This document shows positions 27,090 to 38,505 of a DNA stretch of 64,000 nt, one piece after another (within the stretch, counting starts at the first letter, position 1; each line of letters starts with the position of its first letter). A model generated the notes under the pieces. That model did no database searches. It was given only the letters and a program-made list of their open reading frames with translations, and had not been told where the DNA came from. The DNA is taken from the NCBI RefSeq assembly GCF_000183745.1, contig NC_014761.1, forward strand, positions 1,054,001 to 1,118,000, given 5' to 3'. The stretch is from Oceanithermus profundus DSM 14977. GTDB taxonomy: Bacteria; Deinococcota; Deinococci; Deinococcales; Marinithermaceae. A program made the translations under genes and the position numbers.

Positions 27090-27625
27090 TGGAGCTGCTG
27101 CTCTCGGCGCTGCTGGTCTTCGCCCTAAGGCTGCTCGACGTGCCGCTCTCGACGGTGCGCATGCTCTACATGGTGCGCGGGCAACGGGGGGTGGCCGCGG
27201 CCCTGGCCTTCTTCGAGGCGCTGATCTGGCTGGTCGCGATCACCCGGGTCTTCGCCCACCTCACCTCGCCGGTGCAGTACCTGGGCTGGGCGCTCGGTTT
27301 CGCCGTCGGCACCGCGCTGGGCATGGGCGTCGAGGGCTGGCTGGCCCCGGGGTACGTTACCTTGCGCATCATCACCCGAGGCTCGGCGCGGACGCTCGTC
27401 GACCGTCTGCGGGGCGCCGGCTACGGGGTGACCGAGGTCGAGGGCCGCGGGCTCGAGGGTCCGGTCGCCGTGCTCTACGTGGTGGTGCAGCGGCGCAGCG
27501 TGCGCCCGCTGCTGCGGCTCGTCGAGGCCCACGACCCCAAGGCCTTCATCACCCTCGAGCAGACCCAGCGCGCCCGCGGCGGGCACGTCCGCGAGCGGCC
27601 GCTCTGGGGCGGGGTGCGCAAGTGA
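27089..27625 (+). CDS. DUF2179/DUF5698 family membrane protein (UPF0316)
   Basis: 178 residues. About three N-terminal hydrophobic segments (LLLSALLVFALRLLDVPLSTVRMLYM, FFEALIWLVAITRVFAHL, YLGWALGFAVGTALGMGVEGWL) precede a soluble C-terminal domain (VTLRIITRGSARTLVDRLRGAGYGVTEVEG). This order matches the UPF0316/DUF2179 family; its function is unknown. The ATG at 27089 shares a base with the aroE stop (TGATG); a GTG one codon earlier is also possible. Confidence 0.8.
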   Translation: MELLLSALLVFALRLLDVPLSTVRMLYMVRGQRGVAAALAFFEALIWLVAITRVFAHLTSPVQYLGWALGFAVGTALGMGVEGWLAPGYVTLRIITRGSARTLVDRLRGAGYGVTEVEGRGLEGPVAVLYVVVQRRSVRPLLRLVEAHDPKAFITLEQTQRARGGHVRERPLWGGVRK

Positions 27626-28220
27626 ACCCGGACCGGCCGCTGCGCACCCTGGCGGAGCCCGCGGGCTACGAGGAGGAGATCAAGAAGAGCCGCTTCGTCT
27701 GCGCCGCCGCGCGCGCCGACGACCCCGAGGAGGCCCGGCTCTTCCTGGAGTCGGTGAAGGACCCCGCCGCGACCCACAACTGCTGGGCCTACAAGATCGG
27801 CTCCGCCTACCGCTTCGCCGACGACGGCGAACCGGGGGGCACCGCGGGGCAGCCCATCCTGCGGGCCATCGAGGGCCACGGCCTCGACCACGTCGTGGTG
27901 GTGGTGACCCGTTACTTCGGCGGCGTCAAGCTGGGGGCGGGCGGGTTGGCGCGCGCCTACGGCGGCGTCGCCGCCGAGTGCCTGCGGAGGGCGCGGATCC
28001 TCGAGATCCAGCCCAAGCGCCGCCTCCAGGTTGCGATCCCCTACGCCCTGAGCGCCAAGCTCTACCCGATCCTCGTCGCCGCCGGCGCCCGGCGGCTGGG
28101 GGAGGCCTACGCGAGCGATCACCTGGTCTGGGAGGTGGAGGTTGACGCCGCCCGGGTCGGTGAGCTGGAAACCGCGCTGCGCGACGCCAGCAAAGGCAGC
28201 GTGCGCGTGCAGCCGTTAGA

Positions 28221-28224
<4 letters not shown>
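27622..28224 (+). CDS. YigZ/IMPACT family protein
   Basis: 200 residues. The UPF0029 core is unmistakable: EIKKSRFVCAAARADDPEEA, ATHNCWAYKIG, DDGEPGGTAGQPIL, VVVVVTRYFGGVKLGAGGLARAYGG. A DUF1949-like C-terminal ferredoxin fold follows. The family's biochemical role is not firmly known; the eukaryotic relative IMPACT acts on translation control. The GTG at 27622 overlaps the previous stop by four bases, and its own stop overlaps the polA start. Confidence 0.9.
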
Positions 28225-30740
<2,516 letters not shown>

Positions 30741-30748
30741 CCCGGCGG

Positions 30749-30754
30749 TATACT
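30749..30754 (+). promoter_or_regulatory. -10 box TATACT of glmM (leaderless)
   Basis: TATACT followed by eight bases and the glmM ATG at 30763; it lies in the 22-base gap after polA. Confidence 0.6.
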
Positions 30755-30762
30755 GGCCCGGT

Positions 30763-32067
30763 ATGAAGCGACGCTACTTCGGGACCGACGGCATCCGCGG
30801 CGAGGCGGGGCGCGAGCCCCTGACCCCCGAGTTCGTGCTGCGCCTGGGTCAGGCCGCGGGCCGCTACCTGCGCCAGCAGGCCGAGCGCCCGGTGGTGCTG
30901 ATCGGCAAGGACACCCGCGAGTCGGGCGACCTGCTCGAGGCGGCGCTGGCCGCAGGTCTGCTCAGCCAGGGCGTGGCCGTCGAGCACCTGGGCATCCTGC
31001 CGACCCCCGGCGTGGCCTTCCTGACCGCGGAGCTGGGGGCCGACGCCAGCGTGGTCATCTCGGCGAGCCACAACCCCTATCAGGACAACGGCATCAAGTT
31101 CTTCGGCCCCGGCGGGACCAAGCTCTCCGACGAAGCCGAGGCGGCGATCGAGGAGCTGCTGGGGGCCGACCTGGGAACGACCCGCATCGCCACGGTGCGC
31201 AACCACCAGGAGGCCGAGCGCATCTACATGGACCGGCTCGCGCGCATCGGACCCCGGCTCGACGGCCTGCGCGTGGCCATGGACACCGCCAACGGCGCCA
31301 CCTACCGGGTGGCCCCGCGGGTCTTCCAGCGGCTGGGCGCCGAGGTCTTCGCCGTCTTCACGACGCCTGACGGGCGCAACATCAACAAGGGCTGCGGCTC
31401 GACCCATCCCGAGACGCTGGCGCGGATCGTGCGCGAGGGCGGGTTCGACCTGGGCGTCGCCTTCGACGGCGACGGCGACCGGGTGGTGTTGATCGACCAC
31501 GAGGGCCGCGTGGCGAGCGGCGACCACCTGCTCTTCATCAACGCCGTGGTGCGCGAGGAGCCCCTGGTCGTGGGCACGATCATGAGCAACCTGGGGCTCG
31601 AGCGCGCCCTACGGGAGCGGGGCGTCGCCTTCGAGCGCACCCCCGTGGGCGACCGCTACGTCTACGAGGCGCTGCTGCGGCGGGGGGGACGGCTCGGAGG
31701 CGAGCAGAGCGGGCACGTCCTCTTCCTCGACCACCTGCCCACCGGCGACGGCATCCAGACCGCATTGCTCACCCTCGCCGCGGTCCAGGAGTCCGGGCGG
31801 CCGTTCGAGGCCTGGGTGGACGCGCTGCCCATGTACCCGCAGACCCTGGTCAACGTTCCCGTCGAGGACAAGCGGCGCGTCATGGAGCACCCCGAGCTTC
31901 CGGACTGGATCGCCCGCGCGGAGGCGATGCTGGGCGGCGGGCGGATCAACGTGCGCCCCTCCGGCACCGAGCCGCTCGTGCGCATCATGGCCGAGGGCCC
32001 CGAGGAGCGTGCGGTGCACGAAGCCGCGGCCTGGCTGAAAGCGCGCATCGAGGCCGCGGTAGAATGA
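30763..32067 (+). CDS. glmM: Phosphoglucosamine mutase
   Basis: 434 residues. Opens with RRYFGTDGIRGEAGREPLTPE; the phosphorylated serine is Ser102 in VISASHNPYQDNGIKFF, and the metal loop is AFDGDGDRVVLID. The late RPSGTEPLVRIM binds the sugar phosphate. It makes glucosamine-1-phosphate for peptidoglycan precursors. It has its own leaderless promoter and probably carries rbfA and the thioesterase downstream. Confidence 0.96.
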   Translation: MKRRYFGTDGIRGEAGREPLTPEFVLRLGQAAGRYLRQQAERPVVLIGKDTRESGDLLEAALAAGLLSQGVAVEHLGILPTPGVAFLTAELGADASVVISASHNPYQDNGIKFFGPGGTKLSDEAEAAIEELLGADLGTTRIATVRNHQEAERIYMDRLARIGPRLDGLRVAMDTANGATYRVAPRVFQRLGAEVFAVFTTPDGRNINKGCGSTHPETLARIVREGGFDLGVAFDGDGDRVVLIDHEGRVASGDHLLFINAVVREEPLVVGTIMSNLGLERALRERGVAFERTPVGDRYVYEALLRRGGRLGGEQSGHVLFLDHLPTGDGIQTALLTLAAVQESGRPFEAWVDALPMYPQTLVNVPVEDKRRVMEHPELPDWIARAEAMLGGGRINVRPSGTEPLVRIMAEGPEERAVHEAAAWLKARIEAAVE

Positions 32068-32097
32068 AAAACGCGGCAGGGCCGCGTGGGGGAGACG

Positions 32098-32391
32098 ATG
32101 AGCCACAAGACCCTGAGCCGCCTGGAGCTCCACGTGGCGCGGGCGCTCAGCGCGATCATCCACGACATGAAGGACCCCCGACTGCCCATCGTGGTGACGG
32201 TGGAGCGGGTGCGCCTCAGCCCCGACCTCTCGCAGGCGCGGGTGCTGGTGAGCGCGCTCGAGCGCTCCCAGGAGACGGCCGAGCTGCTCAACCACGCGCA
32301 CCGCTACCTGCAGGAGGAGCTCGCGCACGCGATGGAGCTGCGCCGCATCCCCCGCCTGCGCTTCTTCGCCGAGCCGCGGGAGGTGCTCTAG
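32098..32391 (+). CDS. rbfA: Ribosome-binding factor A
   Basis: 97 residues with the RbfA KH-like fold: LSRLELHVARALSAIIHDMKDPRL, VTVERVRLSPDLSQARVLVSAL and a NHAHRYLQEELAHAMELRRIPRLRFF ending. It helps 16S rRNA maturation on the 30S subunit. The ATG at 32098 follows GGGGGAGACG; an in-frame GTG twelve bases earlier is less likely. Confidence 0.93.
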   Translation: MSHKTLSRLELHVARALSAIIHDMKDPRLPIVVTVERVRLSPDLSQARVLVSALERSQETAELLNHAHRYLQEELAHAMELRRIPRLRFFAEPREVL

Positions 32392-32392
32392 G

Positions 32393-32806
32393 GTGTCCGC
32401 CTTGAGCCGTTTTCCGGTTCGCTACGCCGAGACCGACCAGATGGGGGTGGTCCACCACGCCGCCTACGTGCCCTGGCTCGAACAGGGGCGGGTCGACTGG
32501 CTGGCCGCGCAGGGCGTCTCCTACGCGGAGCTGGAGCGCTCGGGCGTCTTCTTCCCGGTGGTGGGGCTCGAGCTCGCCTACCGCAGGGCCCTGCGCTTCG
32601 GCGATACGGTTCAGGTCGAGACCCGGCTCACCGGGCTCGCCAGCCGCAGGCTCGTCTTCGTCTACCGAGTCTTTCGCGAAGGCGATGCGGAGCCGGCGGC
32701 GACCGGCCGGAGCGTGCACGTCCCGCAGGACGCCGCGGGCCGCATCCGCCGCCTCCCCGAAGCCCTCTTCGAACGGCTGAAGGCGGCCGCCGAACGCGAA
32801 ACTTGA
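32393..32806 (+). CDS. Acyl-CoA thioesterase, 4HBT/YbgC type
   Basis: 137 residues, hot-dog fold. RYAETDQMGVVHHAAYVPWLEQGRVDWL contains the family's D-x-MGVVHHAxY active-site motif with the catalytic Asp. It hydrolyses acyl-CoA or a related thioester; the exact substrate is unknown. The GTG start comes two bases after the rbfA stop, with GGAGG inside the end of rbfA. Confidence 0.88.
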   Translation: MSALSRFPVRYAETDQMGVVHHAAYVPWLEQGRVDWLAAQGVSYAELERSGVFFPVVGLELAYRRALRFGDTVQVETRLTGLASRRLVFVYRVFREGDAEPAATGRSVHVPQDAAGRIRRLPEALFERLKAAAERET

Positions 32807-32812
32807 GTGTGC

Positions 32813-32836
32813 TATACTAAAGGTGCGCTCCGCACC
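32813..32836 (+). promoter_or_regulatory. Extended -10 promoter and 5'-terminal hairpin before the patA-like gene
   Basis: TGCTATACT is an extended -10 (TATACT 32813-32818). The transcript would start near 32825, within a six-base stem GGTGCG-CTC-CGCACC (32822-32836), placed just before the Shine-Dalgarno GAAGGAGC. A hairpin at or near the 5' end may protect the mRNA. Confidence 0.55.
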
Positions 32837-32852
32837 GAAGGAGCTTTTCTGC

Positions 32853-34088
32853 ATGAACGCCTTCGAACTCTACGAACGACACGTCAACCCCGGTCTCGCC
32901 GGCCTGCTGCGCTTCACCGGCCTCGACGTGGTCGAGGACCACGCCGAAGGCATGTACGTCTGGGACACCCAGGGCAAGCGCTACCTCGACTTCCTGGGCC
33001 TTTACGGCACCCTCAACCTGGGGCACCGCCACCCCCGGGTCGTGGAGGCCGTGAAGCGGCAGCTCGACCGCATGCCCATGTCGGTGCGGGTGATGATCTC
33101 GGAACCGACGGCGCGGCTGGCCGCCCGGCTGGCCGAGATCACCCCCGGCGACCTCTCCATGACCTTCTTCGGCAACTCGGGCGCGGAGGCCGTGGAGGCC
33201 GCGTTCAAGCTGGCGCGCATGCACACCGGCAAGCCCGAGATCGTCACGACCGAGAAGGGCTTCCACGGCAAGACGATGGGCGCGCTCTCGCTGACCCCCA
33301 AACCCGAGTACCAGGAGCCGGTGGCGCCGCTGGTCCCCGGCGTAAAGGTCGTCCCCTTCGGCGACGCGGACGCCGTGGCCGCGGCCATCGGCCCCGATAC
33401 CGCCGCCGTGATCGTCGAGCCCATCCAGGGCGAGGGCGGCATCAACCTGCCCCCGGAGGGTTACCTGCGCGAGCTGCGCCGCATCACCGCCGAACGCGGG
33501 GTGCTGTTGATCTTCGACGAGGTGCAGACCGGGATGGGCCGCACCGGCAGGCTCTGGGCGAGCGAGTGGGAGGGGGTCGCCCCCGACCTGCTCACCAGCG
33601 CCAAGGCGCTGGGGGGCGGGGTGATGCCGATCGGCGCCGTCGTCGGCCGCGCCGAGCTGTTCGAACCCTTCCTCGAGAACCCGCTCGTGCACTCGTCCAC
33701 CTTCGGCGGCAACCCGCTCGCCGCGGCCGCGGCGCTCGCGGCCATCGAGGTGACCCTCGAGGAGGACCTGCCCGCCCGGGCGCTCGCGATGGGCGAGCGG
33801 TTGATGCAGGGCCTGCGCGAGCTGGCCGCGCGTTTCCCCGAGTTGATCGCCGAGGTGCGGGGCAAGGGGCTGCTCGTCGGCCTCGAGTTCACCGACGCCG
33901 ACATCGGCGCGATCGCCATCAGCGAGCTGGCCGCCCGCGGCGTGCTCACCGCCTTCGGGCTCAACAACCCCAAGGTGGTGCGGCTGGAACCGCCGCTGAT
34001 CGTCGAGGAAGTCCACATCCAGGAGGCCCTCGAGGCCCTGGAGCAAAGCCTCAAGGCCACGCTGGAGATGCTCTCCGGCGTGCTCTGA
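32853..34088 (+). CDS. Class III aminotransferase, putrescine aminotransferase-like
   Basis: 411 residues. Pyridoxal-phosphate class III fold: FFGNSGAEAVEAAFKLARMHTGK, GFHGKTMGALSLT, IVEPIQGEGGINLPPEGYL, FDEVQTGMGRTGRLWA, and the PLP lysine in SAKALGGGVMPIGA. The RHVNPG start and HSSTFGGNPLAAAAALAAIEV resemble E. coli YgjG/PatA, so putrescine or another omega-amine donor is likely. Acetylornithine or GABA use cannot be excluded. The ATG at 32853 has GAAGGAGC upstream. Confidence 0.8.
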   Translation: MNAFELYERHVNPGLAGLLRFTGLDVVEDHAEGMYVWDTQGKRYLDFLGLYGTLNLGHRHPRVVEAVKRQLDRMPMSVRVMISEPTARLAARLAEITPGDLSMTFFGNSGAEAVEAAFKLARMHTGKPEIVTTEKGFHGKTMGALSLTPKPEYQEPVAPLVPGVKVVPFGDADAVAAAIGPDTAAVIVEPIQGEGGINLPPEGYLRELRRITAERGVLLIFDEVQTGMGRTGRLWASEWEGVAPDLLTSAKALGGGVMPIGAVVGRAELFEPFLENPLVHSSTFGGNPLAAAAALAAIEVTLEEDLPARALAMGERLMQGLRELAARFPELIAEVRGKGLLVGLEFTDADIGAIAISELAARGVLTAFGLNNPKVVRLEPPLIVEEVHIQEALEALEQSLKATLEMLSGVL

Positions 34089-34110
34089 AAACCAACGTCT
34101 AGGAGGACGT

Positions 34111-34127
34111 GCGGAGCCGCGCTCCGC
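34111..34127 (+). promoter_or_regulatory. Leader hairpin before rnr
   Basis: Seven-base stem GCGGAGC-CGC-GCTCCGC placed nine bases before the rnr ATG. The only strong Shine-Dalgarno-like sequence (TAGGAGG, 34100-34106) lies upstream of the hairpin; folding would bring it near the start codon. The functional meaning is inference. Confidence 0.45.
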
Positions 34128-34136
34128 TAGTGAAGC

Positions 34137-36464
34137 ATGACCAAAGAACAAGTCTACGAGTACATCAAAGCCAACCCCAAGAAGCCCTTCCACCTGCGCG
34201 AGGTGGCCCGGGGCCTGGGCCTGTCCAAGGACAAGGCCAAGAACGCCCTTGAGGAGCTGGTCGCCGAGGGCAAGCTGATCCGCACCCGGCGCAAGACCTA
34301 CGGCCTGCCCGAGAAGATGAACCTGGTCGTGGGCAAGCTCCAGATCCATACGGGCGGCTTCGGTTTCGTCCTCGTCGAGGAAGGCGAGGACCTCTTCATC
34401 CCGCCGGGCAAGCTCGGCGGCGCCTGGCCGATGGACAAGGTGGTGGCGCGCATCCTGCCCACCCGCCCCGGAGGCAAGACCTCGGGCGAGGTGATCCGCA
34501 TCCTCGAGCGCGCCAAGCAGAAGCTCGTGGGGACGCTCGAGTTCGCGCGCGGCTACGCCATCTTGCGCCCCGACGACAAACGCTACCCCGAGCGCCTGCT
34601 CCTCAGCCCCGAGGGGCTCGAGGACCTGCGCGAGGGCGCCCGCATCGCCGTTAGGGTGCACTACCCCGAAGACACCGGCGAAAAGGAGCCCTTCGGGGTG
34701 CTGCACGAGTACCTGGGCCAGGGCGAGACCCCTGAGACCGAGACCCGCGCGGTCATCCAGAACTTCGACCTGCGGGAGACCTTCCCGCCCGAAGTCCTGG
34801 CCGAGGCCGAGCGCATCCCCCGCAAGATTCCCGCGCAGACGCTGAGGGCGCGTGAGGATTTTCGCCAGTTGCCCGTCTTTACCATTGACGGCGCCGACGC
34901 CAAGGACTTCGACGACGCCGTCCACCTCGAGCGCCTGGAAGGCGGCGGCTGGCGCGTCGGCATCCACATCGCCGACGTGGCCCACTACGTGCGCGAGGGC
35001 AGCGCCCTCGACCGCGAGGCCTACGAGCGTGCGACCAGCGTCTACCTGCCCGGTCGGGTGCTGCCGATGCTGCCCGAGAAGATCTCGAACGGGGTCTGCT
35101 CGCTGGTGCCCGGCGAGGACCGCCTGACGATGTCCGTCGTGGCCGACCTGGACGAGAAAGGCCGGGTGCGGGACTACCGCATCGTCCAGGGAGTGATTCG
35201 TTCCAAAGCGCGCCTTACCTACGGCCAGGTCGAGGAGCTGCTCTCCGGCGGGCGGCTGCCCGAGGCGGCCCGCTTCCTCGAGGACGACGTGCGCGAGCTC
35301 TACCGCCTGACCCGCCACCTCAAGGCCGAACGCCTGGCCGCGGGGGCGCTCGACTTCGACACCCGCGAGGTCAAGGTCGACTTCGACGAGGGCGGCAACC
35401 TGCACCTGATTCCCATCCGCGAGGGCGAGGCGCGCAGCCTGATCGAGGAGCTGATGCTGCTGGCGAACCGCACGGTGGCCCGCCACCTCGACGAGCGCGG
35501 CATCCCCACCCTTTACCGGGTGCACGAGGATCCGGTCGCCGACCGCTACAAGACCCTGGTCGAGGCGCTCAGCCGCATGGGCTACCACCTGCCCGCCGCC
35601 GATCCCGACCCCGCCGCCATGCAGCGGGTGCTCGAGGCCGCGCGCGGCAAACCCGAGGGGCCGGCCGTCTCCATGCTGGTGCTGCGCAGCATGAGCCTCG
35701 CCCGCTACGCCCACGAGAACCTGGGCCACTTCGGCCTCGCCTTCGAGGACTACCTGCACTTCACCAGCCCCATCCGCCGTTACCCCGACCTGGTGGTGCA
35801 CCGGGTGCTCAAGGAGCTGATCAAGGGCAAGGGCCGGATCGGGCCCAAGAAGAAGGCCGCCTGGGCCGAGCGGTTCCCCCGCGTGGCCGAGCACGCCTCC
35901 GAACGGGAACGCGCCGCCGAGAAGGCGGAGCGCGACCTGACCAAGTACTTCCAGGTGAAGTGGGCCGAGGCCCAGGTCGGCAAGACGTTCTCGGGGATCG
36001 TCAGCGGGGTGACCAACTTCGGCCTCTTCGTCGCCATCGAGAACGGCGTCGAGGGCCTGCTTCCGCTCAGCGACCTGAGCGACGACTACTACGAGTTCGT
36101 GCCCGAAGGGCTCGAGCTCGTCGGCCGCAGCACCGGTAAGCGCTGGCGCCTGGGGGACGCCATCAAGGTGCGCATCGAGCGCGCCACCCCCGCGCTCAGG
36201 CAGATCGATCTCGCGATCGAGGAGGAGAAGATGTCCACAAGCGAGAAGAAACCCACGAAGAAAAAGGCCCGCAGCCCGCGCCCTGCGGAAGGCAAGAAGA
36301 GCGGAAAGGCGCCACGGGTGCTGGCGGGTCCGCCCCAGGAAAAGGCGCGCAACGACCGCCCGCCCCGGCTCACCGCCCAGAAGGTCTACTTCGGCGAGTG
36401 GATCGGCGAGGCCGAGGGCGAGGAAAAGCCGCGTTCCAAGACCCGCGGCCGCCGCAAGAAATAG
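34137..36464 (+). CDS. rnr: Ribonuclease R
   Basis: 775 residues. An N-terminal winged helix (EYIKANPKKPFHLREVARGLGLSKDKAKNALEELV), cold-shock domains, the RNB catalytic core with DGADAKDFDDAVHLERL holding the metal-binding aspartates, an S1 domain (GKTFSGIVSGVTNFGLFVAI) and a basic low-complexity tail from about residue 700. It is a processive 3'-5' exoribonuclease that degrades structured RNA. No Shine-Dalgarno sits directly before the ATG; a hairpin does. Confidence 0.95.
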   Translation: MTKEQVYEYIKANPKKPFHLREVARGLGLSKDKAKNALEELVAEGKLIRTRRKTYGLPEKMNLVVGKLQIHTGGFGFVLVEEGEDLFIPPGKLGGAWPMDKVVARILPTRPGGKTSGEVIRILERAKQKLVGTLEFARGYAILRPDDKRYPERLLLSPEGLEDLREGARIAVRVHYPEDTGEKEPFGVLHEYLGQGETPETETRAVIQNFDLRETFPPEVLAEAERIPRKIPAQTLRAREDFRQLPVFTIDGADAKDFDDAVHLERLEGGGWRVGIHIADVAHYVREGSALDREAYERATSVYLPGRVLPMLPEKISNGVCSLVPGEDRLTMSVVADLDEKGRVRDYRIVQGVIRSKARLTYGQVEELLSGGRLPEAARFLEDDVRELYRLTRHLKAERLAAGALDFDTREVKVDFDEGGNLHLIPIREGEARSLIEELMLLANRTVARHLDERGIPTLYRVHEDPVADRYKTLVEALSRMGYHLPAADPDPAAMQRVLEAARGKPEGPAVSMLVLRSMSLARYAHENLGHFGLAFEDYLHFTSPIRRYPDLVVHRVLKELIKGKGRIGPKKKAAWAERFPRVAEHASERERAAEKAERDLTKYFQVKWAEAQVGKTFSGIVSGVTNFGLFVAIENGVEGLLPLSDLSDDYYEFVPEGLELVGRSTGKRWRLGDAIKVRIERATPALRQIDLAIEEEKMSTSEKKPTKKKARSPRPAEGKKSGKAPRVLAGPPQEKARNDRPPRLTAQKVYFGEWIGEAEGEEKPRSKTRGRRKK

Positions 36465-36527
36465 CGTAACCGTGGCGCTTGTCCTAGCCTCCACATCTTC
36501 CGGGGGTGTAGGGTAAGTGAGGTATCC

Positions 36528-36546
36528 CCCAGGAACCTTTCCTGGG
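36528..36546 (+). promoter_or_regulatory. Leader hairpin before the oxidoreductase operon
   Basis: Perfect eight-base stem CCCAGGAA-CCT-TTCCTGGG directly before the Shine-Dalgarno AAAGGAGGGC of the gene at 36559. TAGGGT at 36509-36514 is a possible -10, which would put the hairpin close to the 5' end of the mRNA. Confidence 0.5.
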
Positions 36547-36558
36547 AAAGGAGGGCAC

Positions 36559-38505
36559 ATGGAAAACGTCAAGTACCCGGGAATTCCGACCACCGGCGAC
36601 GGCTCCGAAGCCGCCGTGTGGGTCGAGACGCACGTGTCCCAGGCCGCCGTCACCTATCCGATCACGCCGTCCACCAACATGGGGTACGGCTACCAGGTCG
36701 CGGTGGCCAACGGACGCACCAACCTATGGGGCGAGGAACTGATGTTCCTCGAGCCCGAATCCGAGCACTCCGCGGGCTCCGCGGCCGAAGGCTTCGCCCT
36801 CGCGGGCGGTCGCGTGACCTCTTTCACCGCCTCCCAGGGGCTGGTGCTGCAAAAAGAGGTGCTGCACGTGATCTCGGGCAAGCGCCTGCCGGCGGTCTTC
36901 CACATCGGCGCGCGCGCCCTCACCAGCCAGGCGCTGAACATCCACGCGGGGCACGACGACGTCTACGCGGTGGCCGACACCGGCTGGGGCACGCTCTTCG
37001 CCGCCAACGCCCAGGAGGTGGCCGACCTGGCGCTGATCGCCCGCCGCGCCGCCGAAGACAGCCACACCCCCTTCATGGTCGTCCAGGACGGCTTTCTCAA
37101 CACCCATACGGTCGAGAACTTCAACCTGCCCGAGCCTGAACTGATGAAGCAGTTCGTGGGCGACCCCAAGGAGAAGCTGCACAACTACTTCGACCCGAAC
37201 AACCCGGTGCTCACGGGCGCGGTCGAGAACCAGGACGCCTACATGAAGGGGCGCATCGCCCAGCGCGCCTTCTACGTGCAGGTCCTTCCCGCGCTCGAAA
37301 ACGCCTTCCGTGAGTTCGAGGCCCTGACCGGCCGCCACTACGACTTCGTGGTGCCCTACCGCCTCGAAGACGCCGAGTACGCCATCGTCGGCATGGGCAC
37401 GATGATGATGACCGCCCAGGCCGTCGTCGACGCCTTGCGGGAGCAGGGCATGAAGGTGGGCCTCCTCAAGGTCACCTCCTTCCGCCCCTTCCCGGGGGCG
37501 CGGGTCGTTGAGCTGTTGCAGCACCTCAAGGGCTTCGCGGTGCTCGAGCGCACGGACGAGCCGCTCGCCGCGGCCAACCCCCTTACCCGCGAGATCAAGA
37601 CCGCCTTCGCCGACGCCTGGGACGGTTACCCCGGCTTCCCCAAGATCGACCGTCTGCCCAAGATCTACTCGGGCGCCGCCGGCCTCGGGGGCCGCGACAT
37701 CCGCCCGGTCGACCTCAAGACCGTTTTCGAGCACCTGGCCGCCGAGGATCCGCGGCGCTTCTTCGTGCTCAACATCAAGCACCCGCTCGCGCTCGAGGCC
37801 AAAGGGGTCTTCGACGTCACCGCCAAGGGCACCTTCCGCATGCGCGGCTACTCGGTGGGCGGCTTCGGCTCGGTGACGACGAACAAGGTCATCGCCTCCA
37901 CCACGGCCGACCTCTTCGGTCTCTACGTGCAGGCCTTCCCCAAGTACGGCTCCGAGAAGAAGGGCCTGCCGACGAACTACTACCTCACCGTCGCCGAAGA
38001 GCCCGTGCGCGTGCGCAGCGAGCTGCGCGACGTCGAGATGATCGCCATCAACGACCCCAACGCGCTGCACTACACCAATCCCTTCTCCGGGCTGGCCAAG
38101 GGCGGCGTCGTCTGGCTGCAGTCCTCCGAGACCGACCCGCGCGACGTCTGGGCGCAGGTGCCGGCCTGGGCGCGCAAGGTGATCCGCGAGAACGGCTACC
38201 GCCTCTTCGCGATCGACACGGTCTCGATCGCGCGCGACGTTTCCTCGCGCCCCGACCTGGTGATGCGCATGCAGGGGATCGTGCTGCTCGGCGTCTACCT
38301 GCGGGTCGCCCCCTTCGTGGAGCGCCTCAGCCTCAGCGAGGACCAGCTCTGGGAGCGGGTCGAGAAGATCATCCGCAAGTACTTCGGCAAGCGGGGTGAA
38401 CAGGTCGTCAAGGACAACATGACCGCGATCCAGCGCGGCTACCGCGAGATCATCGAGGTGCCCGCCGAGGTGATCGCCACCGAGCCCGAGGAGGTGGGGG
38501 CATGA
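36559..38505 (+). CDS. 2-oxoacid (pyruvate):ferredoxin oxidoreductase, fused alpha-gamma chain
   Basis: 648 residues. It corresponds to the first half of single-chain NifJ: domain I with YPITPSTNMG and the substrate arginine region HIGARALTSQALNIHAGHDD, the C-terminal alpha domain (VGMGTMMMTAQAVVDAL, SFRPFPG, ERTDEP), then a gamma domain (MRGYSVGGFGSVTTNKVIA ... AINDPNALHYTNPF). The iron-sulfur and TPP domains are on the next gene, whose start overlaps this stop (ATGA). The enzyme links pyruvate oxidation to acetyl-CoA with ferredoxin reduction. Pyruvate as substrate is likely but inferred. AAAGGAGG sets the start. Confidence 0.85.
   Translation: MENVKYPGIPTTGDGSEAAVWVETHVSQAAVTYPITPSTNMGYGYQVAVANGRTNLWGEELMFLEPESEHSAGSAAEGFALAGGRVTSFTASQGLVLQKEVLHVISGKRLPAVFHIGARALTSQALNIHAGHDDVYAVADTGWGTLFAANAQEVADLALIARRAAEDSHTPFMVVQDGFLNTHTVENFNLPEPELMKQFVGDPKEKLHNYFDPNNPVLTGAVENQDAYMKGRIAQRAFYVQVLPALENAFREFEALTGRHYDFVVPYRLEDAEYAIVGMGTMMMTAQAVVDALREQGMKVGLLKVTSFRPFPGARVVELLQHLKGFAVLERTDEPLAAANPLTREIKTAFADAWDGYPGFPKIDRLPKIYSGAAGLGGRDIRPVDLKTVFEHLAAEDPRRFFVLNIKHPLALEAKGVFDVTAKGTFRMRGYSVGGFGSVTTNKVIASTTADLFGLYVQAFPKYGSEKKGLPTNYYLTVAEEPVRVRSELRDVEMIAINDPNALHYTNPFSGLAKGGVVWLQSSETDPRDVWAQVPAWARKVIRENGYRLFAIDTVSIARDVSSRPDLVMRMQGIVLLGVYLRVAPFVERLSLSEDQLWERVEKIIRKYFGKRGEQVVKDNMTAIQRGYREIIEVPAEVIATEPEEVGA

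Noticed and set aside
32817-36653. A 1278-codon open frame on the minus strand opposite the patA-like gene and rnr
   Set aside because: Low-complexity antisense frame; the plus strand has unmistakable aminotransferase and RNase R motifs.
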